Positions 8,228 to 15,568 of a stretch of 22,950 bases of DNA are shown piece by piece. The stretch comes from an uncultured Oscillospiraceae bacterium. GTDB lineage: Bacteria > Bacillota > Clostridia > Oscillospirales > Oscillospiraceae. The DNA lies in assembly GCA_934593275.1 (NCBI GenBank), contig CAKTQE010000033.1, forward strand, positions 1-22,950, in the 5' to 3' direction. The notes beneath the pieces are model-generated. The model did not search any database. It was not told where the DNA came from and was given only the letters and a program-made list of their open reading frames with translations. Within the stretch, counting starts at the first letter, position 1. Every line of letters starts with the position of its first letter. Made by a program: the position numbers and the translations under genes.

Positions 8228-8572
8228 TTAGTCGTTGTGCAGAGCCTCGGTCCGGCTGGAACGGCTCCACTCGGATTCATTGTTTTGTACTTTCCGGATC
8301 TCCCGGACAATGATTTCATCCATGCCCCTGCCCAGATAGGCGGCTGCCGCGGCGGTGATCACCGCAATGTCCGTGTCACTGTCCCGGGCTGCCACGGGGG
8401 CGGCCATTGGCGTGGCGGGAGCGGACGGCTGGTTGCTGCCCTTTTTCCGTTTTAAGGAAAATGCCAGAATGTCGATCATTACGGAAATGAGGTACAGCAC
8501 CGCAAAAATCACCAGCATACTGATCAGGCAGACCATGGCGGCCTGGCCGATGCTTACTTCGTTACCCAGCAT
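8228..8572 (-). CDS. OadG/MmdD-like small membrane (delta) subunit
   Basis: A 114-residue protein with one membrane span at about residues 12-37 (AAMVCLISMLVIFAVLYLIS), a basic stretch KRKKG, a Pro/Ala linker and a C-terminal segment (DIAVITAAAAAYLGRGMDEIIVREIRKV) typical of the small anchoring subunit of sodium-translocating decarboxylases, which binds the carboxyltransferase to the membrane beta subunit. The start at 8572 is preferred over the upstream in-frame ATG at 8647 because the longer version overlaps the carboxyltransferase gene and a purine-rich AAAGGGGG site precedes 8572. It lies 13 bases from the carboxyltransferase stop. Confidence 0.88.
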   Translation of the reverse strand: MLGNEVSIGQAAMVCLISMLVIFAVLYLISVMIDILAFSLKRKKGSNQPSAPATPMAAPVAARDSDTDIAVITAAAAAYLGRGMDEIIVREIRKVQNNESEWSRSSRTEALHND

Positions 8573-8585
8573 ATGCCATCCCCCT

Positions 8586-10133
8586 TTACAGCGGAATGTT
8601 TCCGTGTTTCTTGCGGGGACGGGGATCCTGCTTGCCCTCCAGGGCAAACAGCGCGCTGATGACCCGCTGACGGGTCTGCTCCGGCATGATCACATCGTCT
8701 ACATACCCCCGGGCCGCGGCCACATAGGGGTTCATCATGGCGTCCTGGTATTCGTCGATTTTCTCCTGACGCTTGGCCTGGGGGTCCTGGGCGTTTTTGA
8801 TGTCCTTGCTGAAAATGATGTTGCAGGCACCGGAGGCACCCATCACGGCGATTTCGGCATCGGGCCATGCCAGAACGGTATCGGCACCCAGATGCTTGGA
8901 ACACATGCCGATATAGGCACCGCCGTAAGCCTTGCGGGTGATCACCGTGATCTTGGGAACGGTGGCCTCGCTGTAGGCGTAGAGCATTTTGGCCCCGTGG
9001 CGGATGATGCCCCCATGTTCCTGGGTAGAACCGGGCAGGAAGCCGGGAACATCCTCCAATGTCAGCAGAGGGATATTAAAGCTGTCACAGGTGCGGATGA
9101 ACCGGGAGGCTTTGTCGGAGGCGTTGATATCCAGGCAGCCCGCCATGACCTTGGGCTGACTGGCAATGACACCAACGCTTCTGCCGCCCATGCGGATCAG
9201 ACAGGTGAGGATGTTGGGGGCAAATTGCTTTTGGTATTCCAGAACCTTTCCGTTGTCGGCCAAAGTGCGGATGACCGTCATCATGTCATAGGATTTGTTG
9301 GGGTTGTCAGGCACCAGCTCGTTGAGGCTTTCGTCAATACGGTTCATATCATCGGTGCAGGCTGTCACCGGTGCGCCTTCCCGGTTGTTCTGGGGCAGAT
9401 AGCTCAGCAGCTCCCGGATCTGTTCGATGCACTCCTGCTCGGAGGAACAGGCAAAGTGGGCGCAGCCGGACTTGGCATTGTGGGTGGCGGCACCGCCCAG
9501 AGCCTCGGCGGAAATCTTTTCCCCTGTAACGGCGGCAATGACCTGGGGACCGGTGATAAACATCTGGCTGGTTTTTTCCACCATGAAGATGAAATCCGTC
9601 AGTGCCGGGCTGTACACGGCACCGCCGGCACAGGGACCCATGATCACGCTGATCTGGGGGATGACACCGGAGGCCAGGGTGTTGTTGTAGAAAATGCGGC
9701 CATAGCCTGCCAGCGCGTCAACGCCCTCCTGAATTCTGGCTCCGCCGGAGTCGTTGATGCAGATCATCGGCGCGCCCACCTTCATGGCGGCTTCCTGGGC
9801 CGCGGCGATTTTGGCGGCGTGCATCTCTCCCAGGGAACCGCCGATCACGGTAAAATCCTGAGCGGCAGCGTAGACCAGGCGGCCATTGACGGTGCCGTAG
9901 CCTGTTACAACGCCCTCGCCCGGAGCCTGCTTTTTTTCCATGCCGAAGTTTGTGCAGCGGTGCTGTACAAACAGCCCGATTTCTACGAAGCTGTCTTCGT
10001 CAAACAGTTGGGTTAGACGCTCCCGGGCGGTCATTTTCCCCGCGGCATGCTGCTTTTCAATGGCCTTTTCGCCGCCGCCCTGGCGCAGTGTCTCTTTTTT
10101 CTTCAGCAGCACTTCCTGCTTTTCTTTTGACAC
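8586..10133 (-). CDS. Acyl-CoA carboxyltransferase, MmdA-like alpha subunit
   Basis: A 515-residue carboxyltransferase that moves the carboxyl group of a malonyl- or methylmalonyl-type CoA ester to biotin. It has the two crotonase-like halves of the PccB/MmdA family: NDSGGARIQEGVDAL (127-141) and the oxyanion-hole segment GPCAGGAVYSPAL (166-178) in the first, and EDVPGFLPGSTQEHGG (360-375) with AYGGAYIGM (402-410) in the second. Its length fits MmdA (about 510) rather than glutaconyl-CoA decarboxylase GcdA (about 590). GTG start, with AAAGGAGG eight bases before. Gene order after it (delta, biotin carrier, beta) is that of mmd operons. It follows an MdcA-like gene by 15 bases, so malonyl-CoA is a serious alternative substrate. 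Confidence 0.92.
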   Translation of the reverse strand: MSKEKQEVLLKKKETLRQGGGEKAIEKQHAAGKMTARERLTQLFDEDSFVEIGLFVQHRCTNFGMEKKQAPGEGVVTGYGTVNGRLVYAAAQDFTVIGGSLGEMHAAKIAAAQEAAMKVGAPMICINDSGGARIQEGVDALAGYGRIFYNNTLASGVIPQISVIMGPCAGGAVYSPALTDFIFMVEKTSQMFITGPQVIAAVTGEKISAEALGGAATHNAKSGCAHFACSSEQECIEQIRELLSYLPQNNREGAPVTACTDDMNRIDESLNELVPDNPNKSYDMMTVIRTLADNGKVLEYQKQFAPNILTCLIRMGGRSVGVIASQPKVMAGCLDINASDKASRFIRTCDSFNIPLLTLEDVPGFLPGSTQEHGGIIRHGAKMLYAYSEATVPKITVITRKAYGGAYIGMCSKHLGADTVLAWPDAEIAVMGASGACNIIFSKDIKNAQDPQAKRQEKIDEYQDAMMNPYVAAARGYVDDVIMPEQTRQRVISALFALEGKQDPRPRKKHGNIPL

Positions 10134-10148
10134 GTTTGTTTCCTCCTT

Positions 10149-11780
10149 TTATTTTTTGCGAAACCGTTCAGGAACTTCGTAAAGGCCACCGGAGATCTCC
10201 GCGATCTCCTCCAAAGTCTTTGCGGCAAGCAGCTCCTTGTTGGCACGGCTCCTGTCAATTTCCAGGTCCTCCGGATAAGCGATACACCCGGCTTTCCGCA
10301 GATCCCGGATGTCCGCCGGGCTGACCTGCTCTCCCAAGGGCGTTCCCTGGGCAACGCAGGCCAGCAGCTTTGTCCGCTCCCCGGGAGTCTGAGCCTGATA
10401 GAGATAGGCGATGCCCTGCTCAGTGACCACATGGGTCACATCCTCTCCGTAAATCATTACAGGGGCTGCGGCCATACCCGCTTTTCTGCCAATTTTGACG
10501 GCTTCCAACTCCGGAACAAACCCGGGACCAAACTTGCTGCTGCTTTTCATCATCTGGACCACCAATTTTCTGCCGGAGGCCATGGAACCGTTTTGGGGTG
10601 CCATTTCGCACCAGGCTCTCGTGGTGTGCCGCCGTCCGCCGGAGGCGTTGCCCATGTTGGGCGCACCGCCAAAGCCGCTGAGCCGTCCGTTGGTAACGGT
10701 AGAGGAATTTCCTACATAGTCCATCTGCAAGGTCCCTCCCAGAAACAGGTCCATGCCATAAAGACCCGCCACCTGGGCGGCGGCACGGTTGGAGCGCAGC
10801 GACCCGTCCGGGCCGGTGAAGAAGATATCCGGGCGGGCGGCGGTGTAGCGGTCCATGCCCAGCTCGCCGCCGAAAGCGCAGACCTTTTCCACCCAGCCGC
10901 TTTCAATGGCGGGAATCAGGGTGGGATGGGGGTTCAGCACCCAGTTGGTGCAGATTTTTCCTTTCATGCCCAATTCCTCGCCGTAGGTCGGCAGCAGCAG
11001 CTCAATGGCGGCTCCGTTGTAGCCAATGCCGTGGTTCAGGGAGCGGACACCGTGCTTGGCATAGATGCCCCGGATGGTCATCATGCCCATGAGAATGTGG
11101 GCGTCCTGAATTTTGGCGGGGTCTCTTGTAAACAGAGGCTCCATGGGATAGGGTTCCGAGGCTTTCACGATATAGTCCACCCAGTCACCCGGAATATCGA
11201 CCCGGGGCAGCTGCCCCTCTTCTACAATGCTGTTGACCTGGCAGATGACGATACCGTCCTGAAAGGCGGCGGCTTCCGTGATCATGGGGGTTTCTTCCGT
11301 GTTATACCCTGTGTACAGGTTTCCGTGGCGGTCTGCCTTGTCTGCGGCGATCAGGCAGACCTTGGGGGGAAGATCCACGTACAGTCTGCCGTAAAGCTCC
11401 AAATATGTATGGATGTTGCCGATGCGGAGCTTTCCGGCTTCCAGCATCTGGGCCAGCCGCAGACTTTGAACACCGGCAAAGGCAAAGTTCAGTTCTTCGG
11501 CAATGCCTTTTTCAAACAGATCCAGGTGGTCATCCCGAGAGACAGAGGGAATGAGCATATTGAGACCGTTGACCTTGCCAGGGTCCAGCTTGGTCATTGC
11601 GTTGGCCAGGAACGCGGCCTGCTTCTGGTTGCAGCCCTCCAGTACAACCTTGTCCCCGCTGTGGATGATCCGTTCCAAAAACGGGACGATCTGCTCTGTG
11701 GGTATTTCTTTGCCATGGGTCAGTTCGGCGGCGTCTTCCATCCGCTGTCGCTTGGACAGGCGTTCACGATTCCAAATCAT
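10149..11780 (-). CDS. Malonate decarboxylase alpha-like acyl transferase (MdcA/MadA family)
   Basis: A 543-residue protein of the CoA-transferase superfamily that looks like the malonate decarboxylase alpha subunit along its whole length. Shared segments, compared from memory with Klebsiella MdcA, include VVLEGCNQKQAAFLA (45-59), GNIHTYLELYGRLYVDL (121-137), DRHGNLYTGYNTEETP (150-165), GGAPNMGNASGGRRH (371-385), VMIYGEDVTHVVTEQG (441-456) and the C-terminal SGGLYEVPERFRK. MdcA swaps acetate for malonate on an acyl carrier thioester. Here no carrier protein follows, so CoA itself may be the carrier (inferred). The start at 11780 is preferred to 11807: GTGAGG precedes it, homologues begin there, and 11807 lies almost at the predicted transcription start. 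First gene of the decarboxylase operon. Confidence 0.9.
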   Translation of the reverse strand: MIWNRERLSKRQRMEDAAELTHGKEIPTEQIVPFLERIIHSGDKVVLEGCNQKQAAFLANAMTKLDPGKVNGLNMLIPSVSRDDHLDLFEKGIAEELNFAFAGVQSLRLAQMLEAGKLRIGNIHTYLELYGRLYVDLPPKVCLIAADKADRHGNLYTGYNTEETPMITEAAAFQDGIVICQVNSIVEEGQLPRVDIPGDWVDYIVKASEPYPMEPLFTRDPAKIQDAHILMGMMTIRGIYAKHGVRSLNHGIGYNGAAIELLLPTYGEELGMKGKICTNWVLNPHPTLIPAIESGWVEKVCAFGGELGMDRYTAARPDIFFTGPDGSLRSNRAAAQVAGLYGMDLFLGGTLQMDYVGNSSTVTNGRLSGFGGAPNMGNASGGRRHTTRAWCEMAPQNGSMASGRKLVVQMMKSSSKFGPGFVPELEAVKIGRKAGMAAAPVMIYGEDVTHVVTEQGIAYLYQAQTPGERTKLLACVAQGTPLGEQVSPADIRDLRKAGCIAYPEDLEIDRSRANKELLAAKTLEEIAEISGGLYEVPERFRKK

Positions 11781-11819
11781 TGATGGGTCCTCACTTTCGC
11801 TAATCATTTATCTATTGGG

Positions 11820-11848
11820 ATAATAGCATTGACAATGCTTCATGTCTA
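11820..11848 (-). promoter_or_regulatory. Promoter of the decarboxylase operon
   Basis: On the minus strand TAGACA (11843-11848), a 17-base spacer and TATTAT (11820-11825) match the vegetative consensus at five of six positions each. Predicted start near 11813, about 33 nt before the ATG. It overlaps the LysR promoter on the other strand. Confidence 0.6.
11825..11839. promoter_or_regulatory. Dyad between interlocked divergent promoters
   Basis: AGCATTG and CAATGCT are perfect inverted 7-base arms around a single A. The site lies inside the spacer of the minus-strand promoter and covers the -35 of the LysR gene promoter, so a bound protein would affect both. Binding by the adjacent LysR protein is inferred; a strict T-N11-A spacing is not seen. 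Confidence 0.5.
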
Positions 11849-11857
11849 ATATATAAT
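11829..11857 (+). promoter_or_regulatory. Consensus promoter of the LysR gene
   Basis: TTGACA (11829-11834), exactly 17 bases, then TATAAT (11852-11857): a perfect match to the vegetative consensus. Predicted start near 11864, about 46 nt before the GTG start. Confidence 0.8.
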
Positions 11858-11866
11858 AATTCCAAA

Positions 11867-11890
11867 ATTCATAGCATATTTGATATGAAT
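11867..11890. promoter_or_regulatory. Second dyad in the divergent control region
   Basis: ATTCATA (11867-11873) and TATGAAT (11884-11890) form a perfect interrupted palindrome with a 10-base gap. It lies upstream of the minus-strand -35, where an activating LysR protein often binds, and just downstream of the LysR transcription start. Function inferred. Confidence 0.4.
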
Positions 11891-11909
11891 AAACAGAGGA
11901 GGTACAGCT

Positions 11910-12824
11910 GTGGAAACCACATTTCTCGCGCTGTCTTATTTTCAAAAGGTTGCCGAAACAGAGCATCTCGGCCGGGCGGCCGCGGAGCTGTGTGTGGCGC
12001 AGCCCTCTTTGAGCAGAATGATCCGAAACCTGGAAGCAGAGCTTGGGGTACCCTTGTTTGACCACAAAGGGAGAAATATTGTGCTGAACGAATACGGAAA
12101 AATCCTGCTGAAATATGTTGACCGGATTTTTTTGAATCTGGACAGTGCCAAGCGGGAAATCCAGGACGCGCTGGAAGCCAAGGAGTCGGTTGTAACCCTG
12201 TCCATATACGCCGCGTCAAAGGTGATCCCCTCGCTGCTGTCCGCGTTCCGGCAGGAACACCCCCACATTCGTTTCGAGATTTTTCAGCATGACCCCTCCG
12301 CCCAGACCGATCACGCCGCGGACCTGAATCTTTTTTCCTCCATCTATCCCATGGATGACGAGCATACCGTCACGCTGTTGGAGGAGGAAATCGTACTGGC
12401 GATCCCAAAATCAGACCCCAGAGCCAGTGCGGAAGCACTGCCCCTGGCCCTGTTTTCCGGAGATGACTTTATTTCCCTGCAACCGGGGAAAAGTCTGCGG
12501 ACTATAACGGATGCCTATTGCAGCTCCGCCGGATTTGTACCCCACATCCATTTGGAATGTGACAGCCCCAGCACCGTCCGTGATTTCATCCGGGCGGGCC
12601 TGGGCATCTCCTTTGTTCCCTGCGTTACCTGGAGCGGCGTAAACGACGCGTACATCGCCCTGGTACATATTTCCGCGCCCAAGTGCAGACGCTATATCGG
12701 TCTGTCCTGGAATAAAGAGGCGTATCTGTCTCCATCGGCTGTGATGGTTCGGGACTTTTTTGTACAGCATTTTGCGGAATACAGCCACGCCGCGGCCCAG
12801 TCCCTCCAGGGACAGTCGGGCTAA
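11910..12824 (+). CDS. LysR-family transcriptional regulator
   Basis: A 304-residue LysR protein: N-terminal winged helix at about 1-60 (FQKVAETEHLGRAAAELCVA then QPSLSRMIRNLEAELGVPLF), then a two-lobed effector-binding domain of the periplasmic-binding-protein type (about 90-295). The GTG start at 11910 is set by an AGAGGAGGT site about eight bases upstream. It is transcribed divergently from the MdcA-like decarboxylase operon through interlocked promoters, the standard arrangement for a LysR activator of a neighbouring catabolic operon. Known mdc clusters also carry a LysR gene (mdcR). The effector is probably the operon's substrate or a product such as malonate (inferred). Confidence 0.9.
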   Translation: METTFLALSYFQKVAETEHLGRAAAELCVAQPSLSRMIRNLEAELGVPLFDHKGRNIVLNEYGKILLKYVDRIFLNLDSAKREIQDALEAKESVVTLSIYAASKVIPSLLSAFRQEHPHIRFEIFQHDPSAQTDHAADLNLFSSIYPMDDEHTVTLLEEEIVLAIPKSDPRASAEALPLALFSGDDFISLQPGKSLRTITDAYCSSAGFVPHIHLECDSPSTVRDFIRAGLGISFVPCVTWSGVNDAYIALVHISAPKCRRYIGLSWNKEAYLSPSAVMVRDFFVQHFAEYSHAAAQSLQGQSG

Positions 12825-12831
12825 ACAATTC

Positions 12832-12864
12832 GGGGGTGTTGCGACAGACGGCAACACCCCCTTT
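12832..12864 (+). terminator. Hairpin between convergent LysR and transporter genes
   Basis: Perfect 11-base arms (12832-12842 and 12851-12861) around an 8-base loop, followed on the plus strand by a short weak T-run. It lies just after the LysR stop and 20 bases from the 3' end of the convergent transporter gene, so it may end both transcripts. Confidence 0.6.
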
Positions 12865-12881
12865 ATCTGTTTGAGGAGCGA

Positions 12882-14063
12882 TTAAAGTAGATTGATGACG
12901 AAACCTGCCAGTGCCACGGACAGGATGGTCACCACGGTGATGCCGCCCAGAACGTAGGGAACACTCAGCGTCTCATCAATGTAGGCCCGCTCATCATCGG
13001 TCACGCCGACAGCCTCGCTGACTTCACGGCAGATGACAACGTTGGAGGGGAAGCCCAGGAACTGCTCAACGCCAATGCCCACAGCCAGGTCCCGGTCACC
13101 GACCAGTTTCCAACCGGGCAGCACATAGCCGATCAGGAAGATACCGGCCACGGCGGCGGCAAACAGAACAACGGTCTGGAAAGCCATGGTACCCAGGTCG
13201 CTGAGGGAGACCTTTGCCAGGGCGGGGATAATGGAGCCGAATACAGCGATCATCATCAGGCCGTAGGCACCGCCTTTCTGCAGGGGCTTGGGGGGAACAT
13301 AGCCGCCAATGCCGGAAACGGAGCCAAGCAGCAGACACCAGATGCTGTAGTTGATGGGGGTGAGGCTGCCCAGGCAGCGGCCAACCCATGCGCCAACGCA
13401 GACAATGGCAATGCAGACATTGGAAGTGAAGATATCCTTATGGGACTCGTAGAACATGGGCTTGGTGGAGGTGGTGCCGCGCTGCTTTGCCCGCAGAGCC
13501 GCCATGTGGGCCTCGGGGTCCTTCCGGAAGTCGACCATCAGGGTTTTGGCATACTTCATGCCCATGGCGGAGGCAATGGGCGCGCCAACGAACTTCTGCA
13601 CGGAGTAAATCACGGCACACAGAGCGGCGGCAGTGGTCAGACCGCGTTCGGTGGCGGCGGTGGTCATCAGGGATGTGGCCATAGCGGCACCGTTAATGAC
13701 GGGCATACCGACCAAAACCGCGTCCTTGCCGATGATGGGCATGACCAGGCACATGGTAAGGCAGGACGCGACCATGCACAAAGCGGCCATCAGCACGACT
13801 CTCCATTCACGGACCATCTGCTTGATGTTGATGGTGGTACCCATATTGAACAGCACCATACCGGTGGCTGCCTGGGCCAGCTGGGTCAGACCGGCCTGGT
13901 TGATGATGTCGCCGGGAAGAATTCCGGCCAGGAACGCAATCAGGAACAGAAGCATGACCATCATCATTCCGGAAAGCTTTCCCTTGGTGAAGTGACCGAT
14001 CATGTCGCCTAGGGCGAAGACCAGCACAACGACCATCAGATAGAAATACATATTGCTAAACAT
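12882..14063 (-). CDS. Polytopic membrane transporter, possibly a sodium/carboxylate symporter
   Basis: A 393-residue membrane protein with about ten to twelve hydrophobic segments in two halves. I recognise no firm family. The pattern, including TKGKLSGMMMVMLL (about 27-40) and the small-residue helix INGAAMATSLMTTAA, recalls sodium/glutamate symporters (GltS) and, in the N-terminal half, the malonate transporter MadM. Both comparisons are from memory. AAAGGAGG lies eight bases before ATG. It follows an M20 peptidase by 72 bases, so it may bring in that enzyme's substrate. Its closeness to the MdcA-like operon also makes a dicarboxylate such as malonate a candidate. Confidence 0.65.
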   Translation of the reverse strand: MFSNMYFYLMVVVLVFALGDMIGHFTKGKLSGMMMVMLLFLIAFLAGILPGDIINQAGLTQLAQAATGMVLFNMGTTINIKQMVREWRVVLMAALCMVASCLTMCLVMPIIGKDAVLVGMPVINGAAMATSLMTTAATERGLTTAAALCAVIYSVQKFVGAPIASAMGMKYAKTLMVDFRKDPEAHMAALRAKQRGTTSTKPMFYESHKDIFTSNVCIAIVCVGAWVGRCLGSLTPINYSIWCLLLGSVSGIGGYVPPKPLQKGGAYGLMMIAVFGSIIPALAKVSLSDLGTMAFQTVVLFAAAVAGIFLIGYVLPGWKLVGDRDLAVGIGVEQFLGFPSNVVICREVSEAVGVTDDERAYIDETLSVPYVLGGITVVTILSVALAGFVINLL

Positions 14064-14135
14064 TTTTGGGCCTCCTTTTATTTGTCTGCCTATTTTTCAT
14101 CCGGTATCATCAGACCGGAAAAAATACGTTGGAGT

Positions 14136-15323
14136 TCAGCCGTGGGCTGTCTCATATTCATCAATGCGGCTGATCACCGCAGCCAATAGCTTTGCCCGGG
14201 TAAACAAGCTCTCTACCAGCGCGTATTCTCTGTCGGAGTGGTTGAATTGCCCCTGTACGCCAATGGAGCAAATGACCGGTGTTCCTGCACGCTGGATAAA
14301 ACCGGCATCGGAGCCGCCGCCCAGGAAGACGCTGCCCATCTCTCCGAAGCCACAGGCGTTGGAGGTTTCGGAGACAAAATCCGCCAGTTCCTGAACGCCG
14401 TTGCTGCCGTCAAAAGCAGCCATAAACTCTCGCAGGTCCATTTCCGTTGTGGTATCCGGTACATACTGTCTGGCGCAGATCTCATGGAGGGCGTTGAGTA
14501 CCCGATCCCGCTCTGCGGGACTGCCGAAACGCAAATCGACGATGCAGGAGCATATGGGGGGAATGCTGTTGGTAACCGTGCCGCCATGGATGGTGGTCAC
14601 GGCAACGGTGGTGTTGGCGGAAAGGTCGGTCAGAGCCTCCATCTCCACGATTTTTCGGGTCAGCTCCGTGATCGCGCTGCGGCCCTCGGCGTAGTTGTTT
14701 CCGGAATGGGACGCTACACCGTGAACGGTGATCTCTGCCTGACCGGTGCCTTTTCTGCCTGTGCAGATGGCATTGCTCACAAGACCTGTTTCCATATTAA
14801 AGGCGCAGAGGGAGCCGCCGCCATGCAGGCCCAGGTATTCCTTGGTTTTACCGAACTGATGGCCGTTTTCCTCATCGCCTACAAACAGGAAGCGGAGGGG
14901 CCGCTCTGCCCAGCCGGTGGCCGTCAGGGCCTTGGCGACCCAGATGGCCATTACAATGCCGCCCTTCATATCCAGACAGCCAAGCCCATGGGCTTTGTTC
15001 TCCCCATCGACATAGAACGGGAGATCCGCTTTCAGCGGAACGGTATCGTAGTGTCCGGAGAACAGAATACTTTTACCGGGACGGTCCGCGCCCAGAATAC
15101 CTTCAACGGCCAGACCGTTTTTTTCACCGACGTCGGTGTAGCTTACCTGGCAGCCAATGTCTTCCAGCACATGGCCCAGCTTCCGGGCCATTTCATCGGC
15201 CCGCTCCTTGTTGGTCGCGTCGCTGCGGGTGTTGACAAATTCTTGCCACATGGCGAGCATGTCCTGCCGGTGGGCATCGATATAATCGCTGACGGCAGAC
15301 AGTAATTCCTGAGAAAGCTTCAT
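14136..15323 (-). CDS. M20 family metallopeptidase (CPG2-like), paralogue 2
   Basis: A 395-residue cytoplasmic di-zinc hydrolase closely resembling the other two M20 proteins here. Predicted metal and catalytic residues: His91 and Asp93 (SGHYDTV), Asp118 (GCLDMKGG), Glu151-Glu152 (GDEENG), Glu178 (NMETG) and His362 (QFNHSDREYA). The dimerisation-domain motif ASHSGNNYAEGRSA is at about 204-217. AAAGGA precedes ATG. It is the first gene of an operon with the transporter 72 bases downstream. Its control region carries several dyads and an ATTGT-rich inverted repeat (15393-15503). The reaction is probably removal of an N-acyl or C-terminal group from an amino-acid derivative; substrate unknown. 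Confidence 0.9.
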   Translation of the reverse strand: MKLSQELLSAVSDYIDAHRQDMLAMWQEFVNTRSDATNKERADEMARKLGHVLEDIGCQVSYTDVGEKNGLAVEGILGADRPGKSILFSGHYDTVPLKADLPFYVDGENKAHGLGCLDMKGGIVMAIWVAKALTATGWAERPLRFLFVGDEENGHQFGKTKEYLGLHGGGSLCAFNMETGLVSNAICTGRKGTGQAEITVHGVASHSGNNYAEGRSAITELTRKIVEMEALTDLSANTTVAVTTIHGGTVTNSIPPICSCIVDLRFGSPAERDRVLNALHEICARQYVPDTTTEMDLREFMAAFDGSNGVQELADFVSETSNACGFGEMGSVFLGGGSDAGFIQRAGTPVICSIGVQGQFNHSDREYALVESLFTRAKLLAAVISRIDEYETAHG

Positions 15324-15392
15324 AGTTCCATCCTTTCTGTATTTCTGGGGGTGTGGTTTTCTAAGCTTTTTCCATGTCCTTTGTTTGGCTAC

Positions 15393-15455
15393 ATTGTATT
15401 GTTTAATCGGTAAATAATCTGTAAACCAGTTTACAAATTGTCAAAACAATACAAT
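15393..15455 (-). promoter_or_regulatory. Nested dyads over a candidate promoter of the M20/transporter operon
   Basis: ATTGTATTGTTT (15393-15404) and its exact inverse (15444-15455) flank a central TGTAAAC-CA-GTTTACA palindrome (15420-15435). On the minus strand a perfect -35 TTGACA (15439-15444) and GATTAT (15414-15419) are 19 bases apart, with the central palindrome filling the spacer. A long spacer with a dyad inside is the layout used by MerR-type activators, though no MerR gene is in the window. Confidence 0.5.
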
Positions 15456-15482
15456 TATCAGCGTTTTCTACAACATGCAGTC

Positions 15483-15503
15483 GTGAAAATTATACAATTT
15501 CAC
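15483..15503. promoter_or_regulatory. Additional imperfect dyad upstream of the M20/transporter operon
   Basis: GTGAAAATT (15483-15491) and AATTTCAC (15496-15503) are inverted with one extra A. It lies between the nested dyads and the YitT terminator and shares the ACAATT half-site word with them. Function unknown. Confidence 0.3.
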
Positions 15504-15548
15504 AAAAAGCCGGGCAAACATGTAAAGTGCTTTACATGTTTGCCCGGC
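15504..15548 (-). terminator. Intrinsic terminator of the M20/YitT operon
   Basis: Perfect 19-base arms (15509-15527 and 15530-15548), leaving only a tight loop, followed on the minus strand by five T residues (15504-15508). It lies 20 bases beyond the YitT stop. Confidence 0.9.
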
Positions 15549-15568
15549 ATAGACAAAATCTTTTTTTC

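Noticed and set aside
8215..8319. Longer N-terminus of the biotin carrier
   Set aside because: The extension overlaps the delta-subunit gene, lacks resemblance to carrier proteins, and a good AAGGAG site marks the start at 8214.
8586..10133. Glutaconyl-CoA decarboxylase alpha subunit
   Set aside because: That subunit is about 70 residues longer, and no glutaconate CoA-transferase or glutamate-pathway gene is nearby; MmdA-like length and gene order fit better.
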